Assembly (NCBI GenBank): GCA_964644025.1
Contig: CAZXVW010000021.1
Span: 1-35,453 of the forward strand
DNA length: 35,453 nt
From: CAZXVW01 sp964644025
Lineage (GTDB): Bacteria > Acidobacteriota > Terriglobia > Bryobacterales > Bryobacteraceae
Direction: 5' to 3'
Each line of letters begins with the position of its first letter. Position 1 is the first letter of the stretch. Both the position numbers and the translations under genes were made by a program. Shown here in pieces: positions 16,625 to 25,394 of this stretch. The notes beneath the pieces were generated by a model. The model did no database searches, had not been told where the DNA came from, and was given only the letters and a program-made list of their open reading frames with translations.

Positions 16625-19600
16625 ATGAAGAGACCAAAAGTAACCATCGATGGAAACGAAGCGGCGGCGTTTGTCGCACACAAAGTCAACGAGGTGATCG
16701 CCATTTACCCGATCACACCTTCCTCCCCGATGGGGGAGTGGGCCGACCAGTGGTCGGCGGAAGGGAAACCGAACATTTGGGGCACGGTCCCCACCGTGAT
16801 CGAAATGCAAAGCGAGGGAGGCGCTTCCGGCGCCGTGCATGGAGCTTTGCAGGCCGGCGCCCTGACGACAACGTTCACCTCTTCGCAGGGCCTGCTGCTC
16901 ATGATCCCCAACATGTACAAGATCGCGGGGGAACTCACCTCCACGGTGTTTCACGTGGCGGCGCGCACGGTGGCCACTCACGCCCTGTCGATTTTCGGGG
17001 ACCATTCCGACGTGATGGCGGTGCGGCAGACCGGCTTCGGGTTGCTGGCGTCCGGCTCGATCCAGGAGGTAATGGACCAGGCGCTGATCGCCACCGCGGC
17101 TTCGCTGGAGTCCCGCATCCCCTTCATTCATTTCTTCGATGGTTTCCGCACCACGCACGAGGTGGACAAGATCGAGCAGTTGACCATGGACGACATGCGG
17201 GCCATGATCGACGACGAACTCGTGCGCCAGCACCGGGAACGCGCACTGAGCCCGGATCATCCCGTTCTGCGCGGTTCGGCGCAGAATCCCGATCACTTCT
17301 TCCAGGCGCGCGAGAGGGTGAATCCGTATTACCTGGCCTGCCCGACGATCGTCCAGAACGTCATGGACAAGTTCGGCGCGCTGGTGGGGCGTCATTACCA
17401 CTTGTTTGATTACGTCGGGGCGCCTGATGCCGAGCGCATTATCATCCTGATGGCTTCCGGCGCCGAGACGGCCGAAGAAACGGTGGACTACCTGGCTGGC
17501 CGGGGCGAGAAGGTGGGCGCCATCAAGGTGCGCCTTTACCGGCCTTTCTCGGTCGAACATTTCATCAAGACGCTGCCGGCGTCGGTGAAGAGCATCGCCG
17601 TGCTGGACCGCACCAAGGAGCCAGGTTCGATCGGCGAGCCGTTGTACCAGGACGTGATCACCGCGCTCACCGAAGGATTGAACGGCCGGCCGATGCCCAC
17701 CGTGGTGGGCGGCCGTTACGGGCTTTCCTCGAAGGAGTTCACACCGGCCATGATTCAAGGCGTTTTTCAGGAATTGGCCAAGGAAACTCCCAAGAACCAC
17801 TTCACCGTGGGTATCCATGACGACGTCACCCACACCAGCCTGGACTATGATCCCGAGTTTTCCACTGAGGCCCCGGAGACGGTCCGCTGCTTGTTCTACG
17901 GCCTTGGTTCCGATGGGACGGTGGGTGCGAACAAGAACTCCATCAAGATCATTGGCGAGGAGACCGACAACTACGCGCAGGGCTATTTCGTCTATGATTC
18001 CCGGAAAGCTGGCTCGGTGACCATTTCCCACCTGCGGTTCGGTCCAAAGCCGATTCACTCTACCTACTTGATCACGAAGGCGAATTTCATTGCCTGTCAC
18101 CAGTTCACCTTCCTGGAGAAGTTTGACGTTCTGAAGGCGGCGGTCCCCGGTGCTACGTTTCTGCTGAACAGCCCCTACCCGCCCGAGGAGGTTTGGGACC
18201 ATCTCCCGCGTGAAGTCCAGAAGGAGATCATCGACAAGAAGCTCAAGTTCTACGTGATCGACGGCTACGAAGTGGCCAAGCAGACCGGGATGGGCGTGCG
18301 GATCAACACGATCATGCAGACCTGTTTCTTCGCCATCAGCGGGATCCTGCCGCGCGATGAGGCGATCGCCAAGATCAAGGACGCCATCAAGAAGACATAC
18401 GGCAAACGCGGTGAGGCGGTGGTCCAGAAGAACTTTGCCGCGGTCGACGCCGCCCTGGACCACCTGCATGAAGTGAAGGTGCCCGAGGCGGTCACCAGCC
18501 CCAAGAGCATGCCGCCTACCGTCTCGCCGAAAGCGCCGGAATTTGTGCAGAAGGTGGTCGCCCCCATCATCCGCGGCGAGGGCGACAGCATTCCGGTCAG
18601 CGCCATGCCCGTCGATGGCACCTTCCCCACCGGCACCGCCGCCTGGGAGAAGCGCAACGTCGCCTTGGAGGTCCCGGTCTGGGATGAAAAGCTTTGCATC
18701 CAATGCGGCAAATGCGTTGTGGTATGTCCGCACGCGACCATCCGCAGCAAAATCTGTAACGAAGATTTGTTGAAGGACGCTCCGCCAACGTTCAAGTCTG
18801 CTCCGGCCCGGTGGAAGGATTTCAAAGACATGAAGTACACCATCCAGGTGGCCGTGGAAGATTGCACCGGCTGCGGCCTGTGCGTGGAAGTCTGTCCGGT
18901 CAAGGACAAAACCAACGTGAGCCGCAAGGCCCTCAACCTGGAACCGCAGATTCCGCTCCGGGAACAGGAACGGGCCAACTGGGAATTCTTCCTCAGCCTG
19001 CCGGATAACGATCGCAAGGCGTTCAAGCCCAACCTCATCAAGGATGTTCAGCTCTTCCAGCCGTTGTTTGAGTTCTCCGGGGCCTGCGCGGGCTGCGGCG
19101 AAACCCCTTACGTCAAGTTGCTTACGCAGTTGTTCGGCGAGCGCGCCCTGATCGCCAACGCCACCGGTTGCTCGTCGATTTACGGCGGCAATCTGCCGAC
19201 CACGCCCTACACGTTCAACCGGGAGGGCCGCGGCCCAGCCTGGTCCAATTCGCTGTTCGAGGACAACGCGGAGTTCGGGCTCGGCTTCCGGCTCAGTATT
19301 GACCAGAACAACCGGTACGCCAGGGAGCTGGTCGAAAGGCTCGCCCCGCAAATCGGGGAATCCCTGGTGAGCGGACTGCTCGGGGCGGACCAGTCCACCG
19401 AGGCCGGCATCGAACAGCAGCGCGAGCGGGTGAAGGCGCTGAAGGACAAGCTCGCGGGCATGGATTCGGAAGAAGCCCGGCATTTGCTGGCGCTGGCCGA
19501 TTACCTGGTGAAGAAAAGCGTGTGGATCGTCGGCGGCGACGGCTGGGCTTATGATATCGGCTACGGCGGCCTCGATCACGTGCTTTCCACCGGGCGCAAC

Positions 19601-20185
19601 GTCAACATCCTGGTGCTCGATACCGAGGTGTATTCGAACACCGGCGGCCAGATGTCAAAGGCGACGCCCCGCGCAGCGGTGGCGAAGTTCGCTGCGGGTG
19701 GCAAACCGGCGAGCAAGAAGGACCTGGCCATGATGGCCGTGCAATACGGCAACGTCTACGTGGCCCGGGTGGCCATGGGCTTCAACGACGCCCATACGGT
19801 GAAGACCTTCCTGGAAGCGGAAGCCTTCGACGGACCTTCCCTCATCATCGCCTACTCGCATTGCATCGCCCACGGCTACAACCTCATCAACGGGCTCACG
19901 CAGCAGAAACTGGCCGTGCAAAGCGGCGCCTTCCCGCTGTTCCGGTACAACCCCGACCTGGCTGCTCAGGGCAAGCACCCGTTCCAGCTTGATTCGAAAG
20001 CCCCCTCGATCCCGGTGGAAAAATACGCGTACAACGAAACGCGGTACACAATGCTGGTCCGCAGCCACCCCGAGGCGGCCAAGCAGCTTCTTGAGCTGGC
20101 CGAGCGGGACGCCCAGCATCGTTACCGGCTCTACCAGCACATGGCAGCGTTGTCCCCCGACGGCGCTGACCAAGAGGAAAAGTAA
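16625..20185 (+). CDS. nifJ: Pyruvate:ferredoxin (flavodoxin) oxidoreductase, single-chain
   Basis: 1186-residue one-chain PFOR, which oxidises pyruvate with CoA to acetyl-CoA and CO2 and reduces ferredoxin. The N-terminal pyrimidine-binding domain begins with the family block AIYPITPSSPMGEWAD. An 8Fe-8S ferredoxin module has C691-x2-C694-x2-C697-x3-C701 and C747-x2-C750-x2-C753-x3-C757. The C-terminal TPP domain carries the proximal-cluster cysteines of CAGC (821, 824), ATGCSSIYGGN, the TPP motif GGDGWAYDIGYGG (from about 970) with the NTGGQ further on, and the late Cys of SHCIAHGYN. All cluster ligands appear intact. I chose the ATG at 16625; an upstream TTG at 16580 would add 15 residues. 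Full length for the family. Its stop codon directly abuts the start of the DHODH-like gene. Implies anaerobic or low-oxygen pyruvate metabolism. Confidence 0.96.
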   Translation: MKRPKVTIDGNEAAAFVAHKVNEVIAIYPITPSSPMGEWADQWSAEGKPNIWGTVPTVIEMQSEGGASGAVHGALQAGALTTTFTSSQGLLLMIPNMYKIAGELTSTVFHVAARTVATHALSIFGDHSDVMAVRQTGFGLLASGSIQEVMDQALIATAASLESRIPFIHFFDGFRTTHEVDKIEQLTMDDMRAMIDDELVRQHRERALSPDHPVLRGSAQNPDHFFQARERVNPYYLACPTIVQNVMDKFGALVGRHYHLFDYVGAPDAERIIILMASGAETAEETVDYLAGRGEKVGAIKVRLYRPFSVEHFIKTLPASVKSIAVLDRTKEPGSIGEPLYQDVITALTEGLNGRPMPTVVGGRYGLSSKEFTPAMIQGVFQELAKETPKNHFTVGIHDDVTHTSLDYDPEFSTEAPETVRCLFYGLGSDGTVGANKNSIKIIGEETDNYAQGYFVYDSRKAGSVTISHLRFGPKPIHSTYLITKANFIACHQFTFLEKFDVLKAAVPGATFLLNSPYPPEEVWDHLPREVQKEIIDKKLKFYVIDGYEVAKQTGMGVRINTIMQTCFFAISGILPRDEAIAKIKDAIKKTYGKRGEAVVQKNFAAVDAALDHLHEVKVPEAVTSPKSMPPTVSPKAPEFVQKVVAPIIRGEGDSIPVSAMPVDGTFPTGTAAWEKRNVALEVPVWDEKLCIQCGKCVVVCPHATIRSKICNEDLLKDAPPTFKSAPARWKDFKDMKYTIQVAVEDCTGCGLCVEVCPVKDKTNVSRKALNLEPQIPLREQERANWEFFLSLPDNDRKAFKPNLIKDVQLFQPLFEFSGACAGCGETPYVKLLTQLFGERALIANATGCSSIYGGNLPTTPYTFNREGRGPAWSNSLFEDNAEFGLGFRLSIDQNNRYARELVERLAPQIGESLVSGLLGADQSTEAGIEQQRERVKALKDKLAGMDSEEARHLLALADYLVKKSVWIVGGDGWAYDIGYGGLDHVLSTGRNVNILVLDTEVYSNTGGQMSKATPRAAVAKFAAGGKPASKKDLAMMAVQYGNVYVARVAMGFNDAHTVKTFLEAEAFDGPSLIIAYSHCIAHGYNLINGLTQQKLAVQSGAFPLFRYNPDLAAQGKHPFQLDSKAPSIPVEKYAYNETRYTMLVRSHPEAAKQLLELAERDAQHRYRLYQHMAALSPDGADQEEK

Positions 20186-21199
20186 GTGGCTAATCTCTCT
20201 ACAACGTACTTGGGCTTGAAGCTGAAGAACCCACTGGTGGCCTCCGCAGGACCTCTGTGCAAGGACGTGGGACATATCCTGCACATGGAGGCCGCCGGCA
20301 TTTCGGCGGTCGTGCTGCACTCGTTGTTCGAGGAGCAGATTGCACTGGAGAGCGATTCTCTGGACCGTTATCTGTCCGCCGGAGTGGGAAGTTCCGCCGA
20401 GGCGCTCACCTACTTTCCAGACCTTGGTGAATACAACCTCGGTCCGGAGGAATACGTCGAGCACATCCGAAAAGTGAAGCAGGCGGTGGACATTCCGGTG
20501 ATCGGGAGCCTGAACGGCGTTTCCACCGGCGGCTGGATTCGCTACGCCAAGCTCATCGAGGAGGCCGGAGCCGATGCCCTGGAACTCAACATTTATTATC
20601 TGCCGACCGATCCCGCCGCTGACGCCGCCAAGATCGAGCAGATGTACGCGGACCTGGTGAGCCACGTCAAGGCGAGTGTGAAGATCCCGGTGGCGGTCAA
20701 ACTGGGGCCTTACTTCAGCTCGATTCCCAACATGGCCGTGAAGCTCGACCAGGCCGGCGCCGACGCGCTGGTGCTGTTCAATCGCTTTTATCAGCCGGAT
20801 CTTGACGTGGAGGCGCTGGAGGTGAGGCCCACCCTGGCGCTGAGCACCTCCAGCGAATTACTCCCGCGCTTGCACTGGGTGGCACTGCTCTACGGCCACG
20901 TGAAGGCGGACCTGGCGGTGACCGGCGGTGTCCATACCGCCGAGGACGTACTTAAGGCCATGATGGCCGGCGGCCAGGTCGCCATGATGACTTCCGCCCT
21001 GCTCCGCCACGGCATCGACCACGCCCGCAAGGTCGAAGAGGACCTGGCCGAGTGGATGGAGCAACACGACTACGAATCCATCCAGCAGATGCGGGGCTCG
21101 ATGAGCGCCCGCAACGTGGCTGATCCGGCTGCTTTCGAACGCGCAAACTACATGAAGGTGCTTTCGACCTACGATCTTCGCTCTTCTGCGGCCCAGTAG
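20186..21199 (+). CDS. Dihydroorotate dehydrogenase-like flavoprotein
   Basis: 337-residue TIM-barrel protein of the DHODH superfamily. Family features: the N-terminal LGLKLKNPLVASAGP (FMN-binding start), IPVIGSLNGVSTGGW (103-117), ADALELNIYYLPTDP (129-143), PVAVKLGPY (168-176) and a C-terminal phosphate-binding region VTGGVHTAEDVLKAMMAGGQVAMMTSALL. Genuine DHODHs normally have a SCPN-type sequence after ELN; here it is YYLP, so the substrate may not be dihydroorotate. GTG start directly after the nifJ TAA, with GAGGAAAAG overlapping that stop as ribosome site, so it should be made together with PFOR. Genes of this subtype are, to my recollection, often found next to nifJ. An electron-transfer or metabolite role tied to PFOR is inference. 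Confidence 0.8.
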   Translation: MANLSTTYLGLKLKNPLVASAGPLCKDVGHILHMEAAGISAVVLHSLFEEQIALESDSLDRYLSAGVGSSAEALTYFPDLGEYNLGPEEYVEHIRKVKQAVDIPVIGSLNGVSTGGWIRYAKLIEEAGADALELNIYYLPTDPAADAAKIEQMYADLVSHVKASVKIPVAVKLGPYFSSIPNMAVKLDQAGADALVLFNRFYQPDLDVEALEVRPTLALSTSSELLPRLHWVALLYGHVKADLAVTGGVHTAEDVLKAMMAGGQVAMMTSALLRHGIDHARKVEEDLAEWMEQHDYESIQQMRGSMSARNVADPAAFERANYMKVLSTYDLRSSAAQ

Positions 21200-21221
21200 C
21201 CGCCTCCGGCCGGCGCGCTGC

Positions 21222-22508
21222 TCAGCAGGCCAGTTCCGCGCGGGAAATCCGGAGCCCGTCCAGTGCGCCCAGCACCGTGAGAGCGACCTTTTCCGGCTCG
21301 AACAAGTCCCGGGCGATGGCCTGAACTTGATCAGCGGTGACCTCCTCGATGCTGGTGAGAACTTCATCGAGTTCGAAGACGCGGCCGAAATAGAGCTGCT
21401 GGCGGGCGAGGTTGGCCATCCGCGAGGCGGTGGACTCCAGGCTGAGCATCAGCGAGCCTTTGAGCTGGTTTTTCGCCCGGCGCAGTTCCTCGGCCGTCAC
21501 GGGCTGCTCTTTCAGGCGGGAGAACTCCTCCAGGGTGAGCCGGACAACCTCCCGCAGCGAAGCCCGCGACGTTCCCGCCGTCACCAGCAGGCAACCGGTG
21601 TCGCGGTACAGATTCAGTTCGGAGAGCACTTCGTAAGCCAGGCCACGGTCTTCGCGGATCTTCTGGAACAGGCGCGAACTCATCCCGCCGCCCAGAATGG
21701 TGTTCAGAAGGTAGCAGCCATGGCGCCGCGGGTCGGTCACCGGATAAGCCGGCACTCCCAGGCAAACCTGAACCTGTTCCAGCGCCTTCTTATTCTTAAG
21801 CAGCAGGTGCGGCTGCGGATAGGCGGGCTCTTGCGCCGGCGGCCTCTTGCCGTCGCGGAGGCCGGCGAATTCCTTGCTCACCAGCTCCAGCAGGGCTTCG
21901 TGGTGCAGGTTTCCCGCCGCGGCCACCAGGATGTTGGAAGGCGTGTAAACGTCACGGAAATACTGCTGGATCATGGTCCGATGGAAACGTTCAATCGTCT
22001 TCCGGGTGCCAAGAATCGGTCTGCCCAGGGGATGATTCGCCCAGAACCGGTCGCAAAACAGTTGGTGAACCAGGTATTCCGGGCTATCCGTCTCCATCTT
22101 GATCTCTTCCAGGACGACGCTTTTTTCCCGGATGATGTCCTGCTCGCGGAACAACGGGCGCAGGACGAGATCCGCCAGCAACTCGAAAGCGAGCGGCAGA
22201 TGCTCGTCAAGAACCTTGACGCTGAAAGCGACCAGCTCCTTGGCGGTGAAAGCGTCCAGGTTTCCCCCGATCGAGTCGACCGAACGCGCGATCTGCTCGG
22301 CGCTGCGGCGTTCGGTGCCCTTGAAAACCATGTGCTCGATGAAGTGCGAGATGCCGGTCTGCCGGTCTGTCTCGCGGCGAGCCCCGCTTCCGATCCAAAT
22401 GCCAGCGGAAACGGAGCGGACGTGCGGCATACTCTCGGTGACGATCCGGAGTCCGTTGGAAAGGGTCGTTGTTCTGATGTCGCGGCGGTGTGTCCGGGGA
22501 TCAGCCAT
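21222..22508 (-). CDS. M16 family zinc metallopeptidase (processing peptidase-like)
   Basis: 428-residue M16 (pitrilysin/insulinase/mitochondrial processing peptidase) protein. The inverted zinc motif HFIEH gives H55, E58 and H59; the third ligand should be one of the Glu pair in VVLEEIKM (134-135), about 75 residues later as in the family. The C-terminal M16 repeat includes the GGGMSSRLFQKIREDRGLAYEV stretch near 260-285 that ends in the conserved R...Y substrate-binding pair. One zinc-competent half-enzyme, so it would work as a dimer. No signal peptide is seen. ATG start, preceded by GGGAGAGAGAG. It converges with the DHODH-like gene (22-base gap without a terminator) and is divergent from rlmN (106-base gap). 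Substrate unknown. Confidence 0.93.
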   Translation of the reverse strand: MADPRTHRRDIRTTTLSNGLRIVTESMPHVRSVSAGIWIGSGARRETDRQTGISHFIEHMVFKGTERRSAEQIARSVDSIGGNLDAFTAKELVAFSVKVLDEHLPLAFELLADLVLRPLFREQDIIREKSVVLEEIKMETDSPEYLVHQLFCDRFWANHPLGRPILGTRKTIERFHRTMIQQYFRDVYTPSNILVAAAGNLHHEALLELVSKEFAGLRDGKRPPAQEPAYPQPHLLLKNKKALEQVQVCLGVPAYPVTDPRRHGCYLLNTILGGGMSSRLFQKIREDRGLAYEVLSELNLYRDTGCLLVTAGTSRASLREVVRLTLEEFSRLKEQPVTAEELRRAKNQLKGSLMLSLESTASRMANLARQQLYFGRVFELDEVLTSIEEVTADQVQAIARDLFEPEKVALTVLGALDGLRISRAELAC

Positions 22509-22597
22509 CCAGGCAAACTCTCTCTCCCAGTATCTTACCCCGCCTGTGCCGGGCGTCGAAGCCGCAGGAGCGCGCGGCGGGCGCCTCGGCCGGGCGG

Positions 22598-22606
22598 TGA
22601 TAGAAT
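22598..22606 (+). promoter_or_regulatory. Possible extended -10 element immediately before rlmN
   Basis: TGATAGAAT is a TGn-extended -10 (TAGAAT, 5/6). It ends eight bases before the rlmN ATG, so the transcript would be leaderless or nearly so. No -35 match is seen. Confidence 0.3.
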
Positions 22607-22614
22607 TGGAAGAG

Positions 22615-23676
22615 ATGGCGCCCGCCCTGATCGGCCTGGAACTTGCTGAAATTGAAGAACTTCTTGGGCCAAACGAGCCGGCCTACCGAGCCCGGCAACT
22701 GCTTCGTGCCCTTTACCGCGAGCGCACGAAGTCGGTCAGCGAAATCACCACGTTGCCCGCCGCGCTCCGCAGGGAACTCGAGCGGCAAACCGTGCCGGGC
22801 TGGCCCGAACTGGAAACCCGGTACGAGTCAGTGGATGCTACCCGCCGGTATCTGCTTCGTCTGGAGGATGGAAAGACAGTCGAAGCGGTGTTGATGCCCG
22901 AGGAGCGCCGCGACACCATTTGCATCTCCACGCAGGTTGGCTGCGCGGCGGGCTGCTCTTTCTGCCTGACGGGCCGGATGGGCCTGGAACGGAACCTGAC
23001 GGCGGGTGAAATTGTCGGCCAGGTGCTCTTCGTGGCCGAGGACAACGGCCTGCGGCCGGGAGACGGCCGCCTGAACGTGGTGATGATGGGCCAGGGCGAG
23101 CCGCTTCTCAACCTGCCCAGCGTGCTGAAAGCGACGCGCCTGCTGGTCGCCCGGGACGGGTTCGGACTCTCCGAGAAACGGATCACGCTTTCCACCGCCG
23201 GCATTATTCCGAGAATCGATGAGCTGGGCCGGGCCCGCCGCCGGCCGAAGCTGGCGATCTCCCTGAACGCATCCTCCCAGCGGCAACGGGCGGAGTTGAT
23301 GCCGGTGGCTCGCAGTTATCCGCTGGAGGAGCTGCTGGCCGCCTGCCGGCGGTATCCGTTGCGGGCCTGGGAGAAGCTGACCTTCGAATACGTGCTCCTG
23401 AAGGGCGTCAACGACAGTGACGCCGACGCCAGGCGCCTGGTCCGGCTGCTGGCGCAGTTGAACTGCAAAGTGAACCTGATCCCGCTGAACCCGGGCCCGG
23501 CAATTGAGTTCGAAACCCCCGGCGAGGCCCGGGTGCTTGCCTTCCAGCGGATTCTCCGGCGCGCATTCCCGTGCTTCATTCGCCGGCCGAGGGGACGGGA
23601 TATCTTCGCGGCCTGTGGCCAATTGCAGCGGCTGGCGGTCGCTGGCGGGACTGCTAACCCGTTAATTCCGCAATAG
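22615..23676 (+). CDS. rlmN: 23S rRNA/tRNA adenine-C2 methyltransferase RlmN (radical SAM)
   Basis: 353-residue radical-SAM methyltransferase that makes 2-methyladenosine in 23S rRNA (A2503) and in some tRNAs. The cluster motif is C110-x3-C114-x2-C117 within VGCAAGCSFCLTGRMG. The methyl-carrying cysteine of the family is C334 in FAACGQL, and the upstream C103 is also present. GQGEPLLN and STAGIIPRI are further family blocks. The ATG at 22615 is preceded by GGAAGAG at very short spacing; the frame stays open upstream into the M16 gene, and TTG (22606) or GTG (22597) are possible alternative starts. It depends on SAM, and metK lies elsewhere in the window. First of the plus-strand ribosome/RNA group. 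Confidence 0.95.
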   Translation: MAPALIGLELAEIEELLGPNEPAYRARQLLRALYRERTKSVSEITTLPAALRRELERQTVPGWPELETRYESVDATRRYLLRLEDGKTVEAVLMPEERRDTICISTQVGCAAGCSFCLTGRMGLERNLTAGEIVGQVLFVAEDNGLRPGDGRLNVVMMGQGEPLLNLPSVLKATRLLVARDGFGLSEKRITLSTAGIIPRIDELGRARRRPKLAISLNASSQRQRAELMPVARSYPLEELLAACRRYPLRAWEKLTFEYVLLKGVNDSDADARRLVRLLAQLNCKVNLIPLNPGPAIEFETPGEARVLAFQRILRRAFPCFIRRPRGRDIFAACGQLQRLAVAGGTANPLIPQ

Positions 23677-23683
23677 ATTGCCG

Positions 23684-23712
23684 TTGAGCGCGGCGGCCGG
23701 ATCTGCTATACT
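23684..23712 (+). promoter_or_regulatory. Sigma70-type promoter for the phoH-ybeY-era group
   Basis: TTGAGC (23684-23689) and TATACT (23707-23712) are separated by 17 bases; they match -35 at 4/6 and -10 at 5/6. A TG at 23704-23705 with one base between makes the -10 an extended one. The promoter begins seven bases after the rlmN stop. The 14-base stretch ending in TATACT is nearly repeated before the PpiD-like gene. Confidence 0.6.
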
Positions 23713-23720
23713 CCGATTGG

Positions 23721-23891
23721 ATGTTCCTACGTGCTCCTCGGGAGCGGATCCCGTCCACCGGGCGAGGTGATGATTCTGCCCGGCTCTTCCAGATTTTCCC
23801 TGACGGAGGTAGTCAGCCGCGAGCCGCGAACCCGCTTCGCGGCCGGCGATTGGCCCAAGACCAACTGTTCGGCAAGCGGCCCGTCGAATGA
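23721..23891 (+). CDS. Short leader reading frame overlapping the phoH start (hypothetical, 56 residues)
   Basis: An ATG eight bases after the -10 hexamer opens a 56-codon frame that ends with TGA at 23889-23891, sharing ATGA with the phoH start. The predicted peptide begins MFLRAPRERIPSTG and is Arg- and Pro-rich, with no domain or signal I recognise. The geometry suggests a leaderless, translationally coupled leader peptide, and phoH itself has no clear ribosome-binding site. It may equally be a chance frame in a GC-rich untranslated region. A GCTCC-TCG-GGAGC hairpin lies within it near 23733-23745. Confidence 0.35.
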   Translation: MFLRAPRERIPSTGRGDDSARLFQIFPDGGSQPRAANPLRGRRLAQDQLFGKRPVE

Positions 23892-24937
23892 AGGTTACGG
23901 TTGAGATCAGTCGCGGAATCGAGTCCCTGTTTGGGACTCGCGACGAAAACATACGGGTCCTGGAGAAGGGCCTCGACGTCCGCACGCGCCTGTTAAACGA
24001 TTCCCTGGAGATTGAAGGAGAGGAAAGGAATGTTCTCCGGGCCGAGAGCATTCTGGAAGACTACGTCGCCATGGTTCGCCAGGGACGGGGCTTCTCCAAT
24101 GGCGATTTGAACAGCTACTTGCGGGAGCTGATCTCGGACCCGGAAATCAGCTTCCGGCGGCTGGTGGAAAGCGGGCGGAAGCGGAACTTCGGCAAGAAGC
24201 TGATCGCACCGAGGTCGATGAACCAGCGGCGCTACCTGGAGGCCATCGAGCAGCACGACCTGGTGTTCGGCATCGGTCCGGCGGGGACCGGCAAGACTTA
24301 CCTGGCCGTGGCCATGGGCGTTTCGGCGCTGCTGAACAAGCAGGTCACGCGCATCATTCTGACCCGTCCCGCCGTCGAGGCCGGTGAGCGGCTCGGTTTC
24401 CTGCCGGGCACTGTCCAGGAGAAAGTGGATCCGTACTTGCGGCCGCTCTACGATGCCCTCTACGACATGCTCGACGTCGGCAAGGTGGAACGGTTCCTGG
24501 AGCGGGATATTATCGAGGTTGCTCCCATCGCGTTCATGCGCGGCCGGACGCTGAACGACAGCTTCGTGATTCTGGACGAGGCTCAGAACAGCACCTCCGA
24601 GCAGATGAAAATGGTGCTCACCCGCCAAGGGTTCAATTCGAAGATGGTGGTGACCGGTGACATCACCCAGATCGATCTACCGGCCGGCAAGCGGAGCGGA
24701 CTGCTCCAGGCCGTGGAAGTACTCCGGGATGTCCAGGGAATCAGTTTTGTCTATTTCGACGAGAAAGACGTGGTCCGGCACAACCTCGTCCAGCGGATTG
24801 TGAAAGCTTACGAAAAGTACGACGAGAGCGTTGGGAGCCGCCAGTTGTCCCTGCGTCTCGGCGAACCGGCGGGGTTCACCGGTAGCCAGGCCGCCGGGGA
24901 CGAGGCGGCCGGCCCGGCGGATACGCCCGGGACCTGA
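23888..24937 (+). CDS. phoH: PhoH-like ATPase (YbeZ-type)
   Basis: 349-residue PhoH/YbeZ protein, a P-loop ATPase thought to act in RNA metabolism with YbeY. A KH-like N-terminal region (about 1-65) precedes the ATPase: Walker A GPAGTGKT (130-137), Walker B VILDEAQN (227-234) and the sensor-like VVTGDITQIDLP (254-265). The family block LTRPAVEAGERLGFLPG (158-174) is intact. The tail after about 315 is low-complexity. ATG start overlapping the stop of the short leader frame; there is no strong ribosome site of its own. ybeY follows after ten bases, as in many bacteria. Confidence 0.95.
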   Translation: MKVTVEISRGIESLFGTRDENIRVLEKGLDVRTRLLNDSLEIEGEERNVLRAESILEDYVAMVRQGRGFSNGDLNSYLRELISDPEISFRRLVESGRKRNFGKKLIAPRSMNQRRYLEAIEQHDLVFGIGPAGTGKTYLAVAMGVSALLNKQVTRIILTRPAVEAGERLGFLPGTVQEKVDPYLRPLYDALYDMLDVGKVERFLERDIIEVAPIAFMRGRTLNDSFVILDEAQNSTSEQMKMVLTRQGFNSKMVVTGDITQIDLPAGKRSGLLQAVEVLRDVQGISFVYFDEKDVVRHNLVQRIVKAYEKYDESVGSRQLSLRLGEPAGFTGSQAAGDEAAGPADTPGT

Positions 24938-24947
24938 TCACCGCCGC

Positions 24948-25394
24948 ATGTCACCCGACGACAGTATAGTTGTTTACCGCCGCACCCCGCGGACGCTTCA
25001 GCGGCGCGCCGTACGCCGGACGGCTGAACGCTTGCGCCGGGAAGTGGCCGCCGGGCGGCGCTTCACTTGCCTGGTGACCGACGACCGGGAGCTGCAGCGC
25101 CTGAACCGGCAGTTCCTGGGCCGGGACTATCCCACCGACGTGCTCGCCTTCCCGGAAGCTGAGCCGGGCGAGTTTCTCGGTGAGGTGGCCGTGTCGGTGA
25201 CGCGGGCGGCCGAGCAGGCGCGAGAATTCGGGCACCCGGTTGAGGAGGAAATCGGCATTCTGATGCTGCATGGCCTGTTGCATTTGCTGGGCATGGATCA
25301 CGAGCGGGACCGGGGCAAAATGGCTCGCGCCGAGGCGCGTTGGCGGAAACGGCTGGGATTGGGAACGGGCCTGATCGAGCGAGGGCAGCAGTGA
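24948..25394 (+). CDS. ybeY: Endoribonuclease/rRNA maturation factor YbeY
   Basis: 148-residue YbeY, a metal-dependent protein needed for 16S rRNA 3' end maturation and ribosome quality control. The family metal site HGLLHLLGMDH gives H108, H112 and H118. The upstream block RLNRQFLGRDYPTDVLAFP (51-69) is also typical. I chose the ATG at 24948, which gives the normal family length; the longer in-frame reading would overlap phoH. It ends with TGA sharing GTGA with the start of the following CBS protein, so the two are translationally coupled. Confidence 0.96.
   Translation: MSPDDSIVVYRRTPRTLQRRAVRRTAERLRREVAAGRRFTCLVTDDRELQRLNRQFLGRDYPTDVLAFPEAEPGEFLGEVAVSVTRAAEQAREFGHPVEEEIGILMLHGLLHLLGMDHERDRGKMARAEARWRKRLGLGTGLIERGQQ

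Noticed and set aside
16571..19579. A minus-strand open frame of about 1000 codons opposite nifJ
   Set aside because: It is antisense to an intact PFOR with all motifs; long antisense frames are expected from GC-rich third positions, and its translation shows no family features.
21200..21221. A terminator between the DHODH-like gene and the M16 gene
   Set aside because: The 22-base gap is GC-rich but has no stem followed by T residues.
22099..22614. An N-terminal extension of RlmN reaching into the M16 gene
   Set aside because: It would overlap the M16 coding region in antisense and the family needs no such extension.
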